Notes: generated from the sequence alone by a model not told the origin. Shown: positions 35,260 through 45,577, counted from the first letter of the stretch. The stretch: 64,000 nucleotides of DNA from Streptomyces europaeiscabiei (GCF_036346855.1 NZ_CP107841.1:1116001-1180000); one strand, 5' to 3'. Made by a program: numbers and translations.

Positions 35260-38200
35260 TCATTCGTTCTCCGTCATGGTCGTGTACGCCTCGTGGCGTA
35301 CGTCGGTGTTCGCGTGCCGGCGCAGCAGGCGCAGCAGCGACCGCCACTCCTCGGGCCAGCCGAGAGCACCGCCCGTTCCCTTCACCAGGCCGACCGCCAG
35401 CAGGCCCGCCGCGGTACCGCCGTCTCGGGCGAAACGGTCGGCCGCGGTCAGCAGGGCTTCGGCACGCCGCGGATGAGCGAGATGTGCCGAGGACGGTCGC
35501 AACCGATCGGACGTGTGTACCGCGACGGTCACCCCGGCACCCTCGAAAGCGTCCGCGAGGTCGCGCAGTCGTTCGAGCAGCGCGGCCGGCTCCACGGTGA
35601 GGTCGATCAACTGGCCGAGCAGGCAGGCGCGTTCGGTTGCCAGCAGCGGCTCCGGCGCGAGCTGTTCCGCGACCGCTTCGAGCAACTCGGGGCGCGCTGC
35701 GTCGGCGTAGCCGAACGACGTCAGGTGCCGGAGCCGCTGCAGCGCCGGCAGATCCCGGCCCTCCACGGCGTCACTGCCGCCCTCCGTCGTGCGCGTGGCG
35801 GCCAGCAACTCGGCCACCGCACCGTGGAACGCACTGCCCGGGGCGGCACCGCCCACGGGATGCGGCAGCTCGGAGACGGCCAGATCGCGCAGCACCCACC
35901 CCGCGGACCGCCAGTGAGCACGCTCGCCGAGGTCGCAGACGGTACGGGAGATACGGACGGCCAGCTCGGGTGCGTAGCGGCACCACACCCCCATGGCGCG
36001 CAGCAGGGCATAGCCACCCCCGAAGCCCTCGGTGGGCGTGAGGGACGTCTCGTACGCCGCGACGACCACGGCGGCGTACGCGCGGCGATGCACTTCGGCC
36101 AACTCCCAGGGCGTGACGGCCAGGAAGGCTTCGTGTACGGCCTGGGCGTCGTCGCGTGCGACGTCGTCGAGCAACTGCCAGGCCTCCGGTTCGCCGAGCA
36201 ACGGCGGCAGGGCACGGACGACGGCGGCCCGCACGTCCGGGTAGCGGTCGGGGGCGTGGAAGGTGGTCGCCAGCAGGGACACCGCCCGCCGGGGCGGCAG
36301 GAAGCGCGCGGCGAGCCGTACGGCCTCCTTGCGGGAGGTGACCTTCGCGGGCCGCTCCCCGGTGAGCAACGCGCCCAGCGCGAGGGCGAGTTCGGACGGT
36401 GCGGTGAAGCGCGCGGCGCGTGCCGCCGCGTACACGGCGACCCTGGCCCGGTCACTGCCCGCCTGCTCCAACAGCGCCGGCAGGGTGTCGTGGGGCCGGT
36501 CGGTCCAGGGCAGCGCGCCGAGCGCGGCCTCGGCGACGATCACGTCCGTGTCGTCCTTGTGCGCGAACGCCAGGGCCCTGCCGAACTCGGGCACCGGGGC
36601 CGCGGCCCGGATCAGGGCGGCCCGCTCGTCGAGCGGAAGCGCATCGTCCGCGACGGCCCGACCGGCCAGCCGGACCGCCGCCCGCTGCTGGCGGGGCAGC
36701 CACCGGTCGCTGTCACCGAGGTCCGGCAGCGGGCGCCGGGCCCCGTCCACCAGGAAGCGGCCGTACGGCGGGGAGGCGTCGAGCAGGGTGTCCAGCAGGT
36801 CCGTGCGCCTCCGGCCCAGCACCCGCCGTACGGGCGGCAGAACGACCGACGACGGTTCGAGCGCGACGATCCTGGCGACCCGTTCGTCGCGGGTCGCAGG
36901 TGCGGCCAGCCACAGTTCGGCAGCCGCCCGGAACGTGTCGTCGTCGCCGCGTTCCAGGGCCGTGGCCAGCCCGTCCTGCAGCTCGACCACCTGTCGGGCG
37001 CGCGGTCCCAGCGCGGCGGCCAGGCCCAGCAGCAGCCGGAAGTCGGCCCGCGCGGCCCCGGCGTCGAGCCGGGGGCGCAGAGCCTCGAACACCTGGTGTT
37101 CCTGGCCCCGCCGCAGGACGCGGTGGAGCGGGCCGAGGTCGGGTACGCCGACGCGGCTCGTGATGCGCTCCAGAGTGCGCAGCGCCCAGTGCCGCAGGGC
37201 CGTCGCCCCGTCCGTGGCGTGCTCGACGAGCAGCCGTACGGCGAGGGTACGCAGTGCCGTCATCGTGTCGGCCGAACTGTCCCTCGCCTCCAGGGCGTCG
37301 GTGGCGATCGTGTCCAGCAGCGGGGCGTGGTCGGGGCCGAAGAGCCGCGGGTGTGCTTCGGCGAGTGCGCCGAGCGCGGCGGCGCGTACCGAGTCCCGGT
37401 CGTTGCGCAGGCGGCGGCCCGCCGTGGTCAGCAGTTCGGTGATCGCCTCCCGGCTGCCGTCGCGGGCGGCGCAGGCCACGAACAGTGGCCAGACGGTGGC
37501 CCGGTCGTCGGCGTCGGACCGCCCGATCGCGGCGAGCAGTTCGGGACGTGCCTCGTAGATCGGGCCGTGGGCGAGGGTGTCGAGGTCGTCCCACCAGTAG
37601 TTGGTGCCGTCGAACTCGGCCGCGGCCCGCCGGACTTCCGCCCAGCGGCGCTCGCGGGGCAGCAGGCCGAGGACGCTCAGCGCCAGGTTCCACTGTGTCC
37701 CTCCGTCGGCGACCCCGTCCACGAACGCGGGACGCTTGCCGGGTGGTATGGCTTTCACCAGCGCGGCGAAGTGGACCCGGCGGTTCAGCCAGTGACGGCC
37801 CAGCGCGGTCAGCGACGCGGGCTCGGCCCGCACGAGCCTGTGCAGCACTCCGGGCGGCGGTACCGGCTCGTGGCGCTGTTCCCGGCGGTCGGGGGAGGTG
37901 ATCCAGCGGATCACGCGTTCGGCGTCGGCGGTGGCCAGGGGGCCGAGCCCGTTGTTGAGCGCGGGCGGCAGACTGCCGGGGCCGTGGCGCTCCAGCAGGG
38001 TGAGTACCCGCTCGGGACGCAGGGGCGCGAGTGCCGCGACCGTGGTGGCGTGCAGGCGCCACCAGTCGTCCCGCTGTTGTCCGTCGGCCCGGTCGGCCAG
38101 GGTCTGCTCGGCGTGCTCCAGCACCGGGTCCGGATGCCGGGACGCGAGCCGCGTCCAGCCGTCGACGGCGTGCGCCAGCCCCGGCAGCTCCCGTGCCACG

Positions 38201-38655
38201 AAAGGGGTGGAGCAGGCCGGCAGCAACCGCGCGGCCTCGACGTCGCCCCACTCCGCGCGCAGTCGCGTCACCAGCCGCTCGGCGAGTTCGGTACGGCCTC
38301 CCGCGGCGAGCAGTCGGGCCAGCCGCTGCCGCTGCACGGCCGGTGCGTCGTCGTACGCCGCTTCCACCGCCCGGTCCGGTACGGGCAGGTCGCGTGCGGC
38401 GCGTTGCGCGTACCCGGCGACGACCGGGTCGGGGTCGGCCAGCCGCTCCGCGAGGAATCCCACGTCCCGTCCCACGAGGGCCGCCAAGGCCGCGAGCCGC
38501 CGCTCGTACGGTCCGCGCCCGTCCAGCTCGGTCAGGAGCGGGGAGAGCATCCCGTCGTCCGCGAGCCCGCGTGCGGTCCGCGCCGTCAGGGTCAGGCGAG
38601 CGGGGAACGGCAGCGGTTCGAGGGCGGAGAGCAGCTGCTCCGCGGCGGTCGGCAT
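35260..38655 (-). CDS. Large HEAT-like helical repeat protein of unknown function
   Basis: A 1131-residue protein made almost wholly of paired helices (for example PYERRLAALAALVGRDVGFLAERL and DSVRAAALGALAEAHPRLFG), the pattern of HEAT/armadillo repeats. There is no signal peptide, membrane segment or catalytic motif, so it is probably a cytoplasmic scaffold or binding protein. Similar large proteins occur in many actinomycetes without a known role. It is a single-gene unit, followed by the FecCD fragment on the same strand. Confidence 0.78.
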   Translation of the reverse strand: MPTAAEQLLSALEPLPFPARLTLTARTARGLADDGMLSPLLTELDGRGPYERRLAALAALVGRDVGFLAERLADPDPVVAGYAQRAARDLPVPDRAVEAAYDDAPAVQRQRLARLLAAGGRTELAERLVTRLRAEWGDVEAARLLPACSTPFVARELPGLAHAVDGWTRLASRHPDPVLEHAEQTLADRADGQQRDDWWRLHATTVAALAPLRPERVLTLLERHGPGSLPPALNNGLGPLATADAERVIRWITSPDRREQRHEPVPPPGVLHRLVRAEPASLTALGRHWLNRRVHFAALVKAIPPGKRPAFVDGVADGGTQWNLALSVLGLLPRERRWAEVRRAAAEFDGTNYWWDDLDTLAHGPIYEARPELLAAIGRSDADDRATVWPLFVACAARDGSREAITELLTTAGRRLRNDRDSVRAAALGALAEAHPRLFGPDHAPLLDTIATDALEARDSSADTMTALRTLAVRLLVEHATDGATALRHWALRTLERITSRVGVPDLGPLHRVLRRGQEHQVFEALRPRLDAGAARADFRLLLGLAAALGPRARQVVELQDGLATALERGDDDTFRAAAELWLAAPATRDERVARIVALEPSSVVLPPVRRVLGRRRTDLLDTLLDASPPYGRFLVDGARRPLPDLGDSDRWLPRQQRAAVRLAGRAVADDALPLDERAALIRAAAPVPEFGRALAFAHKDDTDVIVAEAALGALPWTDRPHDTLPALLEQAGSDRARVAVYAAARAARFTAPSELALALGALLTGERPAKVTSRKEAVRLAARFLPPRRAVSLLATTFHAPDRYPDVRAAVVRALPPLLGEPEAWQLLDDVARDDAQAVHEAFLAVTPWELAEVHRRAYAAVVVAAYETSLTPTEGFGGGYALLRAMGVWCRYAPELAVRISRTVCDLGERAHWRSAGWVLRDLAVSELPHPVGGAAPGSAFHGAVAELLAATRTTEGGSDAVEGRDLPALQRLRHLTSFGYADAARPELLEAVAEQLAPEPLLATERACLLGQLIDLTVEPAALLERLRDLADAFEGAGVTVAVHTSDRLRPSSAHLAHPRRAEALLTAADRFARDGGTAAGLLAVGLVKGTGGALGWPEEWRSLLRLLRRHANTDVRHEAYTTMTENE

Positions 38656-38737
38656 GCGCCGATTGTGCCCGGCAAGATCCGTTCAGGCGATCGAATAAGC
38701 GAGGGCGGGCGCGGCCCCGGGCGGCAGCCGCGTGCGG

Positions 38738-39305
38738 TTACCGCCCGCTCCGCACCAGTAGATGGAGGCAGTACGGCGTGCCGATCACCGCCGTCATCAG
38801 GTCGGCGCCCGGCTGGGCCGGGGCGTTCACCGTACGGCCGAGGAGGTCGGCCGCGCAGACGAGACAGGCGCCGAGGAGGACGGCGACAGGGACCACCCGT
38901 CCGTGCCGTCGGCCCACGAGGGCGCGCGCCGCGTGCCGTGCCACGAGTCCCACGAAGCCGATGGTGCCGACCGAGGCGACGGCGGTCGCGCTGAGCAGGA
39001 CGCCCACCACCAGGAACCCGAGTCCGGCCCGGGACAACCGCAGGCCCAGGAGCCGAGGGGTGTGTTCGTCCAGGAAGACGAGGTCCAGCTCGGTGCGGCG
39101 GGCCACCGCGACGACGAGGCCCAGCGTCAGCACCGACGCGACGGGCAGGACGTCCGGCGTGGTCCGGCCGTACGTCGAACCGGACAGCCGGGTCAGCGCC
39201 TTGGCGGCGTTGAACGGGTCGGTGAGCACGATGAGCCGGCTGATCAGTGCGGTGGTGCCGGTGCCCACTCCGATGCCGACGAGGACCAGCCGGTTCTGCT
39301 GGTAG
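38738..39305 (-). pseudogene. 5'-truncated FecCD-family iron-siderophore permease
   Basis: The last 189 codons match the C-terminal half of FecCD/BtuC permeases: NRLVLVGIGVGTGTTALISR, then LVFLDEHTPRLLGLRLSRAG and GTIGFVGLVARHAARALVG. An intact protein has about 340 residues. Upstream of residue 1 the frame runs into a 21-bp repeat (39340-39381) and no start codon with a fitting N-terminus exists. No siderophore ATPase or binding protein is present, so the transporter is non-functional. Confidence 0.85.
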
Positions 39306-40199
39306 CCACCTCCGGTTTCAGCCGATCTGCCACGATCCCTGATCCCGAACCCCAGACCCCTGATCCCGAACCCCAGACCCCGGACCCCGGGCCCCGGAGC
39401 GGCGCAGCGGTTGCGGGCGGGACGGGCGGCGCCCCGCGTCATGGCATCGAAGACCGGAGCCTTCGTGCGTACGCGGGCCCGGCCGTTGATCCCAGGGCCT
39501 CCGTGCTGCCGGGGATCAGATGCAGCAGGCCTGCGTGCGGGGTGTCGACGATGGCGTGGAGGCTGTCGCCCCTCCGGTTCCCGGGGCGGTCGGGCAGGGC
39601 CTTCGCGCAGGGACCGACGACGCCTGACACCCGGCACCTCCCCGCGGGGGGAGACATCGCAGCCCCCGCGCGCCGGAGGTGGCCGGCGGGCAGCACGGCG
39701 GGCGGGCCGGTACGCCCGGTCCTGGCCGGTGAGCCGGTCGTGGGCCTTCTCCAGCACCACGGGCCAGGGCTCACCCGGAGGTTCACGCAACCCGTCGCAC
39801 AACCCAGCCCCCTCGGCCACGGCCTCCGGTCCGGCCCTGTCCGTCTCTGTCCCTGTCCCTGCCCCTGTCCGTCTCCCTGCCCCTGTCCGTCTCCCTGCCC
39901 CTGTCCCTGTCCCTGCCCGCCTCCCTGTCCCTGTCCCTGTCCGCCTCCCTGCCCCTGCCCCTGTCCCCGGGTCTCGCGATCGGGACGCGGCCGGCCCAGG
40001 AGGTCGGGTCCGGTCCCACGATCGTCCACGTGCCGCCTCGTGCGCCGCCGGGCGAAGCTGCGGCCAAGGCCACGGGCCTGCGCACCGGCTCCCCCGCGCA
40101 GGCCTCGCCCAGGCCTCGCTCACGCCAGACCGAACCTCTCGGCGTGCACCTGCAGGTGGGGAACTCCCAGGCCGCGCGGGGCGCTGAGCACGGCCGAGG
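39306..40199. other. Low-complexity region, no supported gene
   Basis: This 890-bp stretch holds a 21-bp duplication (39340-39381) and a CCCTGT/CCCTGC hexamer tract (39834-39970). Some minus-strand words (PWPVVLEKAHDRLTG) hint at a decayed gene but are not enough to name it. Long open frames here come from the repeats. Confidence 0.5.
39834..39970. repeat. Hexanucleotide CCCTGT/CCCTGC microsatellite
   Basis: Units of CCCTGT, CCCTGC, CCGTCT and CCGCCT alternate for about 137 bp with few interruptions. The units are six bases long, so copy-number change keeps any reading frame. No gene uses it. Confidence 0.85.
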
Positions 40200-40391
40200 T
40201 CATCGCACGGCGGCGTGCAGCCCGAAGAACTTGGCAACCGTGAGCACCCCGTTCTTGCCGGTCCCGGCCGTGATGAACAGAACCTCGACGATCACCAGGT
40301 TGACCAGGACGAACGTCCACAGTGCCCAGCGCGCGGCGACCACCGGAAGTACGGTGCCCGGACGGACGGTTGGTGAGTTCGCAGCCCCCAT
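40200..40391 (-). pseudogene. N-terminal fragment of a ferric reductase-like membrane protein
   Basis: ATG at 40391 opens a 63-codon frame. After 18 residues it reads VLPVVAARWALWTFVLVNLVIVEVLFITAGTGKNG and TVAKFFGLHAAV. This matches the first transmembrane helix and following loop of actinomycete ferredoxin reductase/ferric reductase (cytochrome b-type) proteins of about 450 residues. The frame then meets a stop, and no continuation is visible. It is a deletion remnant. Confidence 0.7.
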
Positions 40392-40799
40392 GACTCGCCC
40401 TGGCGGATCGAGGCCGGAACGTGCGGCTGAGTACGCGCGCCGGTCCTCGAAACCGCGCGTACCGACGGCCGACCTCACCTCGACGGACGACCTCTACCCC
40501 GACAGCCGACCTCACCGGGCACGCGCGCTGGAAGGCCTACCCGAGGAAGAGTTGTTTCACGCCCCGACAGGCCCGCGCCACGCTCTGAACGTCAGTTCCA
40601 TACCTTGGCGGAGTGCGTCCAGGCCCGGACCGCCGACGGCGACGGCCAGGTCGGCCGGCCTGGGAGGTCCGTGGACCCGCCGCGGCAGCGCCTGGGCCCT
40701 GCCCTGTGGACCGGGGCGCCGGCCTCCTGAGGCGACGCGAACGTGCGGACCGGCCGGGCGTAGGCTTCGCTCAGCATGGACACGGCGGGGGTGGAGCAC
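40392..40799. other. Intergenic region, no supported gene
   Basis: This 408-bp gap lies between the ferric-reductase remnant and the first DUF4139 gene. GGTGGAG near 40790 is the ribosome binding site of the latter. No other feature was seen. Confidence 0.4.
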
Positions 40800-42914
40800 A
40801 TGACGGCTGAGCCGACACAGAGGTGGGGGTCGACCCTCGATTCGGTCGTGGTGTACGCGCAGGGCGCGGTCTGCCGCCGCCTGGCCCGTGGCATCGTGCC
40901 GCCCGACGGCCGGATACGGGTGACGGGACTGCCCCGCTCGCTGGACCCGGGTTCGCTGCGGGCCCGTGTCCTGGGCGCCCCCGGGCTACGTGTCACCGAG
41001 GCCCGGGTGGACGTCGAGGCCGAGCCGCTCAGTGCGGGCACGACCGACGAGTTGCGGCGCGAGGTCGATCGCCTGCGGGACGAGTATGCGGCGGCACAGG
41101 GACGCCGGGACCGGCAGTTGAGCCTGATCGAGGAGGTCAGGGCACTCCACCCGGTCCCACCTGCCCGCAAGCGCGAGGACCCGCACCGCCGCACCCCGGT
41201 CGACGCGTGGCTGGAGCTCGCGGACTTCGTCGACGAGAGGCTGGCCGGACTGCACACCCGCCTCGTCGAACTGGAGGAGGCGCTGCACCACGTCGGGCAC
41301 GAGCTCACCGTCGCCGCCGACAGGCTGGCCCGCGCCTCCACCGACGCACCGTCGGCGTATGTGGAGACCACGGTCAGCGCGGTCCTGACCCTCGTCGGCG
41401 CCGACGACGCGGAGCCGGAGGTGGAGCTGGAGTACGGGGTGCCGGGCGCCGTCTGGGTACCGACCTACCGTCTCACGCATCGTCAGGGCGACGGCACCGG
41501 CCGTCTGGTGCTGCGGGCCTCGGTCGCCCAGCGGACCGGCGAGGACTGGACCGGCGTGCGCATCGCCCTGGCCACCGCCGATCTTCGGCGCCGTACCGAC
41601 CTGCCGAGGCTCCGCTCGATCCGGATCGGACGCCGTCAGCCCGCCCCCGCACCCTCCGGCTGGCGCGAGCCTCCGGCCGGGCTCGCCGACCTGTTCACCG
41701 GGTACGAGGCAGCCGGCCCCCGCCCTGCCACGTCCTCCGCACCCGCGGCTGTCGTGGTCGGCTCCGCGTCCGTGGGTGCCGCGGGCGGCTTCGCGTCCAC
41801 GACTGTCGTGTCCGGTCCCGTTCCGCCACCGCCGCCTCCCCCGGCACCGCAGGGCTACGGCGGTCCAGCCGCCGCGGTCCCGGCGCCCGGCGCCGCGTAC
41901 GGCCCCGCCCCGACGTCGTTCGGCGGCGAGATGGCCGCCTTCGCGCAGGCGGCCCCCTCGCGACCGGCAGGCCGGCCACGGACCGGCGGGAGCTCCTTCG
42001 CGGGTGCCCCCGCCCCCATGGCGCCCGCGGCTCCCGGTCGGGCCGCACCGCCACCCCCTCCGGCACCGGTGGCCGGTCCGCCGCAGCCGAGCGACGCCGA
42101 GCTCGACTACGCCGCCCTCGTCCTGAGCGGCCCCGACGAGCACGGCAGTCGCAGAGGCCGGCTGTTTCCCGACTCTCCCTTCGACCCGGTGGCGGCCGAG
42201 TACCGCCGCCGCGCCGAAGCGGTGGCCGCGCTGCCGCTGCCCGGACAGGCCGTGCGGCCCCGGGAGTCGGCGGGTTCCTTCGACCACCGCTTCGATGCCA
42301 CCGCCCGCGCCGACATTCCGTCGGACGGCACCTGGCACACCGTCACCGTCGGTGAGATCCCGGTCGGCCTGCGCACCGAGTACCTCTGCGTGCCGTCCGT
42401 GGAGCAGACCGTGTACGCGACGTTGGTGCTCTCCAACGCCACCGACCAGGCACTGCTGGCCGGACCGGTGGAGGTCACCGTCGACGACGACTTCCTGCTG
42501 ACCGCCGCACTGCCCACGCTCGCACCCGGCGGTGTCCGCCGGGTGGGCCTCGGGCCGGCCGAGGGCATCCGGGTCACCCGTCGTACGAACCTGCACGAGT
42601 CGACCTCGGGCCTGCGCAACAACACCACCGTGCTCGACCACCGCGTCCACGTGGAGCTGGCCAACCGGCTCGCGGGGCCCGTCACCGTCGAGGTCCGCGA
42701 GCGGGTGCCGGTCACCTCCGAACCGGGCGTCCGGATCGACGAACGAGCCGACTGGACGACACCCGAGGAAGGCACGGGGCCCGATCGCCACGCCCCGGGC
42801 ACCCGCGTCTGGCGCCTGGACCTGCCCGCAGGCTCCACAGCCGCCCTCGACGGCGGCTACGAGATCCGCATCCCGACCGGCAAGGCCCTGGCCGGCGGCA
42901 ACCGCAGGAGCTGA
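40800..42914 (+). CDS. DUF4139 domain-containing protein, long paralogue
   Basis: A 704-residue protein with an N-terminal DUF4140-like domain (about 10-75, VVVYAQGAVCRRLARG), coiled-coil (about 80-165), a DUF4139 beta-rich domain split by a Pro/Ala/Gly-rich insert (about 297-430), and the C-terminal half (about 480-700, SFDHRFDATARADIPSDGTW). No signal peptide is present. The mucoidy inhibitor A family shares this layout but has no known biochemical role. ATG 40800 was preferred to ATG 40776 because GGTGGAG lies directly before it. The next gene, 8 bp on, is its paralogue. Confidence 0.82.
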   Translation: MTAEPTQRWGSTLDSVVVYAQGAVCRRLARGIVPPDGRIRVTGLPRSLDPGSLRARVLGAPGLRVTEARVDVEAEPLSAGTTDELRREVDRLRDEYAAAQGRRDRQLSLIEEVRALHPVPPARKREDPHRRTPVDAWLELADFVDERLAGLHTRLVELEEALHHVGHELTVAADRLARASTDAPSAYVETTVSAVLTLVGADDAEPEVELEYGVPGAVWVPTYRLTHRQGDGTGRLVLRASVAQRTGEDWTGVRIALATADLRRRTDLPRLRSIRIGRRQPAPAPSGWREPPAGLADLFTGYEAAGPRPATSSAPAAVVVGSASVGAAGGFASTTVVSGPVPPPPPPPAPQGYGGPAAAVPAPGAAYGPAPTSFGGEMAAFAQAAPSRPAGRPRTGGSSFAGAPAPMAPAAPGRAAPPPPPAPVAGPPQPSDAELDYAALVLSGPDEHGSRRGRLFPDSPFDPVAAEYRRRAEAVAALPLPGQAVRPRESAGSFDHRFDATARADIPSDGTWHTVTVGEIPVGLRTEYLCVPSVEQTVYATLVLSNATDQALLAGPVEVTVDDDFLLTAALPTLAPGGVRRVGLGPAEGIRVTRRTNLHESTSGLRNNTTVLDHRVHVELANRLAGPVTVEVRERVPVTSEPGVRIDERADWTTPEEGTGPDRHAPGTRVWRLDLPAGSTAALDGGYEIRIPTGKALAGGNRRS

Positions 42915-42922
42915 CACACGCC

Positions 42923-44482
42923 ATGTCCACGGCCCCGAAGCCGATCGCCCTCCCCGTCACCGCCGTCACGTGCCTCGAGGATCGCGCCCACATCGAACGC
43001 GCCGCCGTCCTCGACCTGGAGGCGGGGGTCCAGCGGCTGCATCTCGGGCCGGTCAGTGCGCTGGCCGTCGACCGGACCCTCCATGCCGAGCTGACCGCCG
43101 ATCACCCCGCGACCGTGCTCGACGCGCGGATCGTCCGCAGCTGGACGCCGCGCGGACCACTGACGTCCGACGACGACTCCGCCCTGCGCCGCCGTGTCGA
43201 CACCCTCGAGGAGGAGCGGCTGGCTCTGGGACAGCGACGCGACCGGCTTCATGCCCGCCTCGGCCTGCTCGGCCGACTCGCCTCCGATCTGCTGCGGGAG
43301 ATCGGTGAGGGCGCCGGCTCCGGGGAGAGCGAACGGCCCCGCTGGGCCCGCGAACTGGACCGGGTGGACGACGAGCGAGACGCGCACGGCGAGCAACTGC
43401 GCACCGTGGAGGCCCGGCTGGCCGAACTCGCTGCCGAACTCGACGAAGCCCAGCGGGCCATGGACCTCTCCGAGGAGGTGCCCGCCGAGCTGGTCGGCCA
43501 TGTCGAGTTGACCGTGGAGGCCGCGGTCGCCGGGCCGGTCGGGCTGCGCCTGAGCCACCTCACCCCGTGCGCACTGTGGCGGCCCGCCTACCGTGCCGTG
43601 CTCGACGGAGACTCCCTGACGCTGGAGACCGATGCGATGGTCTGGCAGCGCACCGGTGAGGACTGGTCGGACGTACGGCTGACTCTGTCGACGGCCCGCT
43701 CGGCGCTGGCCGGCGATCCGCCGCGGCTGGGTGAGGACCGGCTGACGCTCGAGGACCGCTCCGCGGAGGAGCGCCGCACGGTCGACGTCGAACTGCGCGA
43801 GGAGGAGATCGGGGACCTCGGCCCGGCCCCGGTGCTCGGCCTGCCCGGCGTGGACGACGGCGGCGAGGCGCGGGTGCTGAGATCCCCCGCGCCGGTCTCC
43901 GTGCCCGGAGACGGCCGCGCCCACCGGGTGCCGCTCTCCGTGTTCACCACGTCCGCGAGCAGCGAGTACGCCTGCTCACCCGAGGTGTCGCCGCTGGTCA
44001 CCCAGGTGGTGCGGTTCGACAACCTGTCCGGCCACGCGCTGCTCGCCGGGCCCGTGGACCTGGTCCGTGGCAGCGGGTTCAGCGGCCGCGGCACGCTGGA
44101 CTTCACCGCCCTCGGCGCCCCCGTCGAGCTGGCCTTCGGCAGCTGCGACGACTACAGGGTGGCCCGGCATGCCGAGGAGTCCCGCGAGTCCGCCGGGATC
44201 ACCCAGCGGACCGTGGTCACCCGCACGGTCCGGCTGCACCTGTCCCGGTTCTCCGCCCCCGGGGAGCACGGCGAGCGGCTCGTCGTCCTACGGGAGCGGA
44301 TCCCGGTCTCCGAGGTCTCGGCGGTCGAGATACGCCTGCGCAGGGATTCGTGCTCCCCGGCGCCCGACGTGGTCGACGCCGAGGGCATCGCCCGCTGGGA
44401 CGTCGCTCTCCCGCCCGACAGCCGCCGCACGGTCACCCTGGTCTACGAGTTGTCGGCGAGCGCCAAGGTCACCGGGCTGTGA
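42923..44482 (+). CDS. DUF4139 domain-containing protein, short paralogue
   Basis: A 519-residue paralogue of the upstream protein without the disordered insert. N-terminal DUF4140 ([21 protein letters not shown]), long coiled-coil (about 90-190) and DUF4139 ([35 protein letters not shown]). Only 8 bp separate the genes, so they form one operon and probably a hetero-complex. No function is known. Confidence 0.82.
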   Translation: MSTAPKPIALPVTAVTCLEDRAHIERAAVLDLEAGVQRLHLGPVSALAVDRTLHAELTADHPATVLDARIVRSWTPRGPLTSDDDSALRRRVDTLEEERLALGQRRDRLHARLGLLGRLASDLLREIGEGAGSGESERPRWARELDRVDDERDAHGEQLRTVEARLAELAAELDEAQRAMDLSEEVPAELVGHVELTVEAAVAGPVGLRLSHLTPCALWRPAYRAVLDGDSLTLETDAMVWQRTGEDWSDVRLTLSTARSALAGDPPRLGEDRLTLEDRSAEERRTVDVELREEEIGDLGPAPVLGLPGVDDGGEARVLRSPAPVSVPGDGRAHRVPLSVFTTSASSEYACSPEVSPLVTQVVRFDNLSGHALLAGPVDLVRGSGFSGRGTLDFTALGAPVELAFGSCDDYRVARHAEESRESAGITQRTVVTRTVRLHLSRFSAPGEHGERLVVLRERIPVSEVSAVEIRLRRDSCSPAPDVVDAEGIARWDVALPPDSRRTVTLVYELSASAKVTGL

Positions 44483-44599
44483 GCGGTGCAGGCCATTGCC
44501 CGCCCGCTGACGCAGGCCTGGTCGAGTGGTGGTCCGCCCCCTTCGTCGGCGTGTCGTGCGTCTGCCGGTGGGACCTGAACGAGGAACAGGTGCGGTTCA

Positions 44600-44781
44600 C
44601 CGGTCGGCGTGACGCGGCAACCGCGCCTGCGGGGGCAGCGTGCTCCGGGCACCGAAACCACGCGGTTGGTGTCCACCAGCAGCACTGCGAGCACACACCG
44701 CTGCCGGGCGTGGCCCAGATCAACGATTCTGCCGTTCACACGCGCCACGACGCTGCCGAGCACAGCGAACTCAACCGTCAC
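44600..44781 (-). pseudogene. Truncated SARP/AfsR-family regulator N-terminus
   Basis: GTG at 44781 opens [21 protein letters not shown] followed by [21 protein letters not shown]. This is the first 42 residues of the DNA-binding OmpR-like domain of Streptomyces antibiotic regulatory proteins. Then the homology stops abruptly and unrelated sequence follows. No biosynthetic genes are near, so this is a debris fragment. Confidence 0.7.
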
Positions 44782-45082
44782 ACCACGCCCCCGAGTCTCA
44801 AGTGCCCACCCTGACACAGCACCTTCGACCAGCGCATTCAACGTTTGTCCAAGGTTCGCCGACGGCCGGCCGCGCACCTTGGTCCAGGACAGGAAACAAC
44901 GCGTCACACGACCCGGAGGCCAGGCTCGGCAGGCATCCGGCCGCACAGCGAACAGACGTTCCCAACAAGTGGGCCCCACTGCAGGGTGCAGGCGCCAAGG
45001 CCATTGGGCCCCTGGCCCCTGTCCTGTCGTCCACCCTGCTGGGCCGTTCCCACCCACACCATCGACATCCAGGAGGACTGCC
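44782..45082. other. Intergenic region, no supported gene
   Basis: This stretch lies between the SARP remnant and the small secreted protein. Its right end holds AGGAGG (45071-45076), a strong ribosome binding site. No other structure was found. Confidence 0.4.
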
Positions 45083-45536
45083 CTGGCCAATGGCATCACG
45101 CTCAAGGGCTTTCGGCGCAATCTGACGATCGCAGCCGCAGCCGCCGGACTCGTCATCTCCTTCGCCGGCTCAGCCCACGCGACCCAAGGTACGACCTGAC
45201 TCCGACCACGGGGGACATCGGAGGCGCTTGGGCGCAGGCAGCTGGTGGCAGAGCTCGGACGGTCGCTACCACCTCAATGGCGAGCTCAAGGACACCGGGG
45301 ACAACGACGGCAAGGGCGCCGCATTCAAGATCAAGGCGGTGTATGCCGATGGGGGAGTGCGCTACGAAGAGGTGTGGAACACTCGCGGCTTCGGCAAGAC
45401 CGTGCCGATAGGCGAGTACAACTTCGCCTCCAGCCTGCGCTATTGGGAACTCCAGGAATGCATCCTGGTCCGGGCCGGTGACGGCAGCATCCACGTCGGA
45501 TACTGCGCACCGGGCGTCTACACCCAGTATGTCTAG
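45083..45536 (+). pseudogene. Small secreted protein broken by two -1 frameshifts
   Basis: A clear signal peptide ([22 protein letters not shown] then [10 protein letters not shown]) begins at CTG 45083, six bases after AGGAGG. It ends at a stop at 45199. Its continuation [13 protein letters not shown] is one frame back, and the rest ([21 protein letters not shown] to GYCAPGVYTQYV) is another frame back, to the stop at 45536. Joined, these give an export protein with two Cys and a compact beta-rich domain. No family is recognised. Two single-base deletions, or sequencing errors, explain the break. Confidence 0.6.
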
Positions 45537-45577
45537 ACCTGTCGGCGCGACGCGCGATCTCGCTTACTCCAAACCTC

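Noticed and set aside
35230..38994. Plus-strand open frame of 1254 codons opposite the HEAT-like gene
   Set aside because: It is antisense to a protein with clear helical repeats, and its own translation is Gly/Arg/Gln-rich and has no domain.
39439..40029. Minus-strand frame with Gly-Gln repeats (possible repeat protein)
   Set aside because: It results from the CCCTGT microsatellite read in one frame, and no ribosome binding site or domain supports it.
44443..45156. Full-length SARP regulator
   Set aside because: Only the first 42 residues match; the rest of the open frame is unrelated, so it is a fragment.
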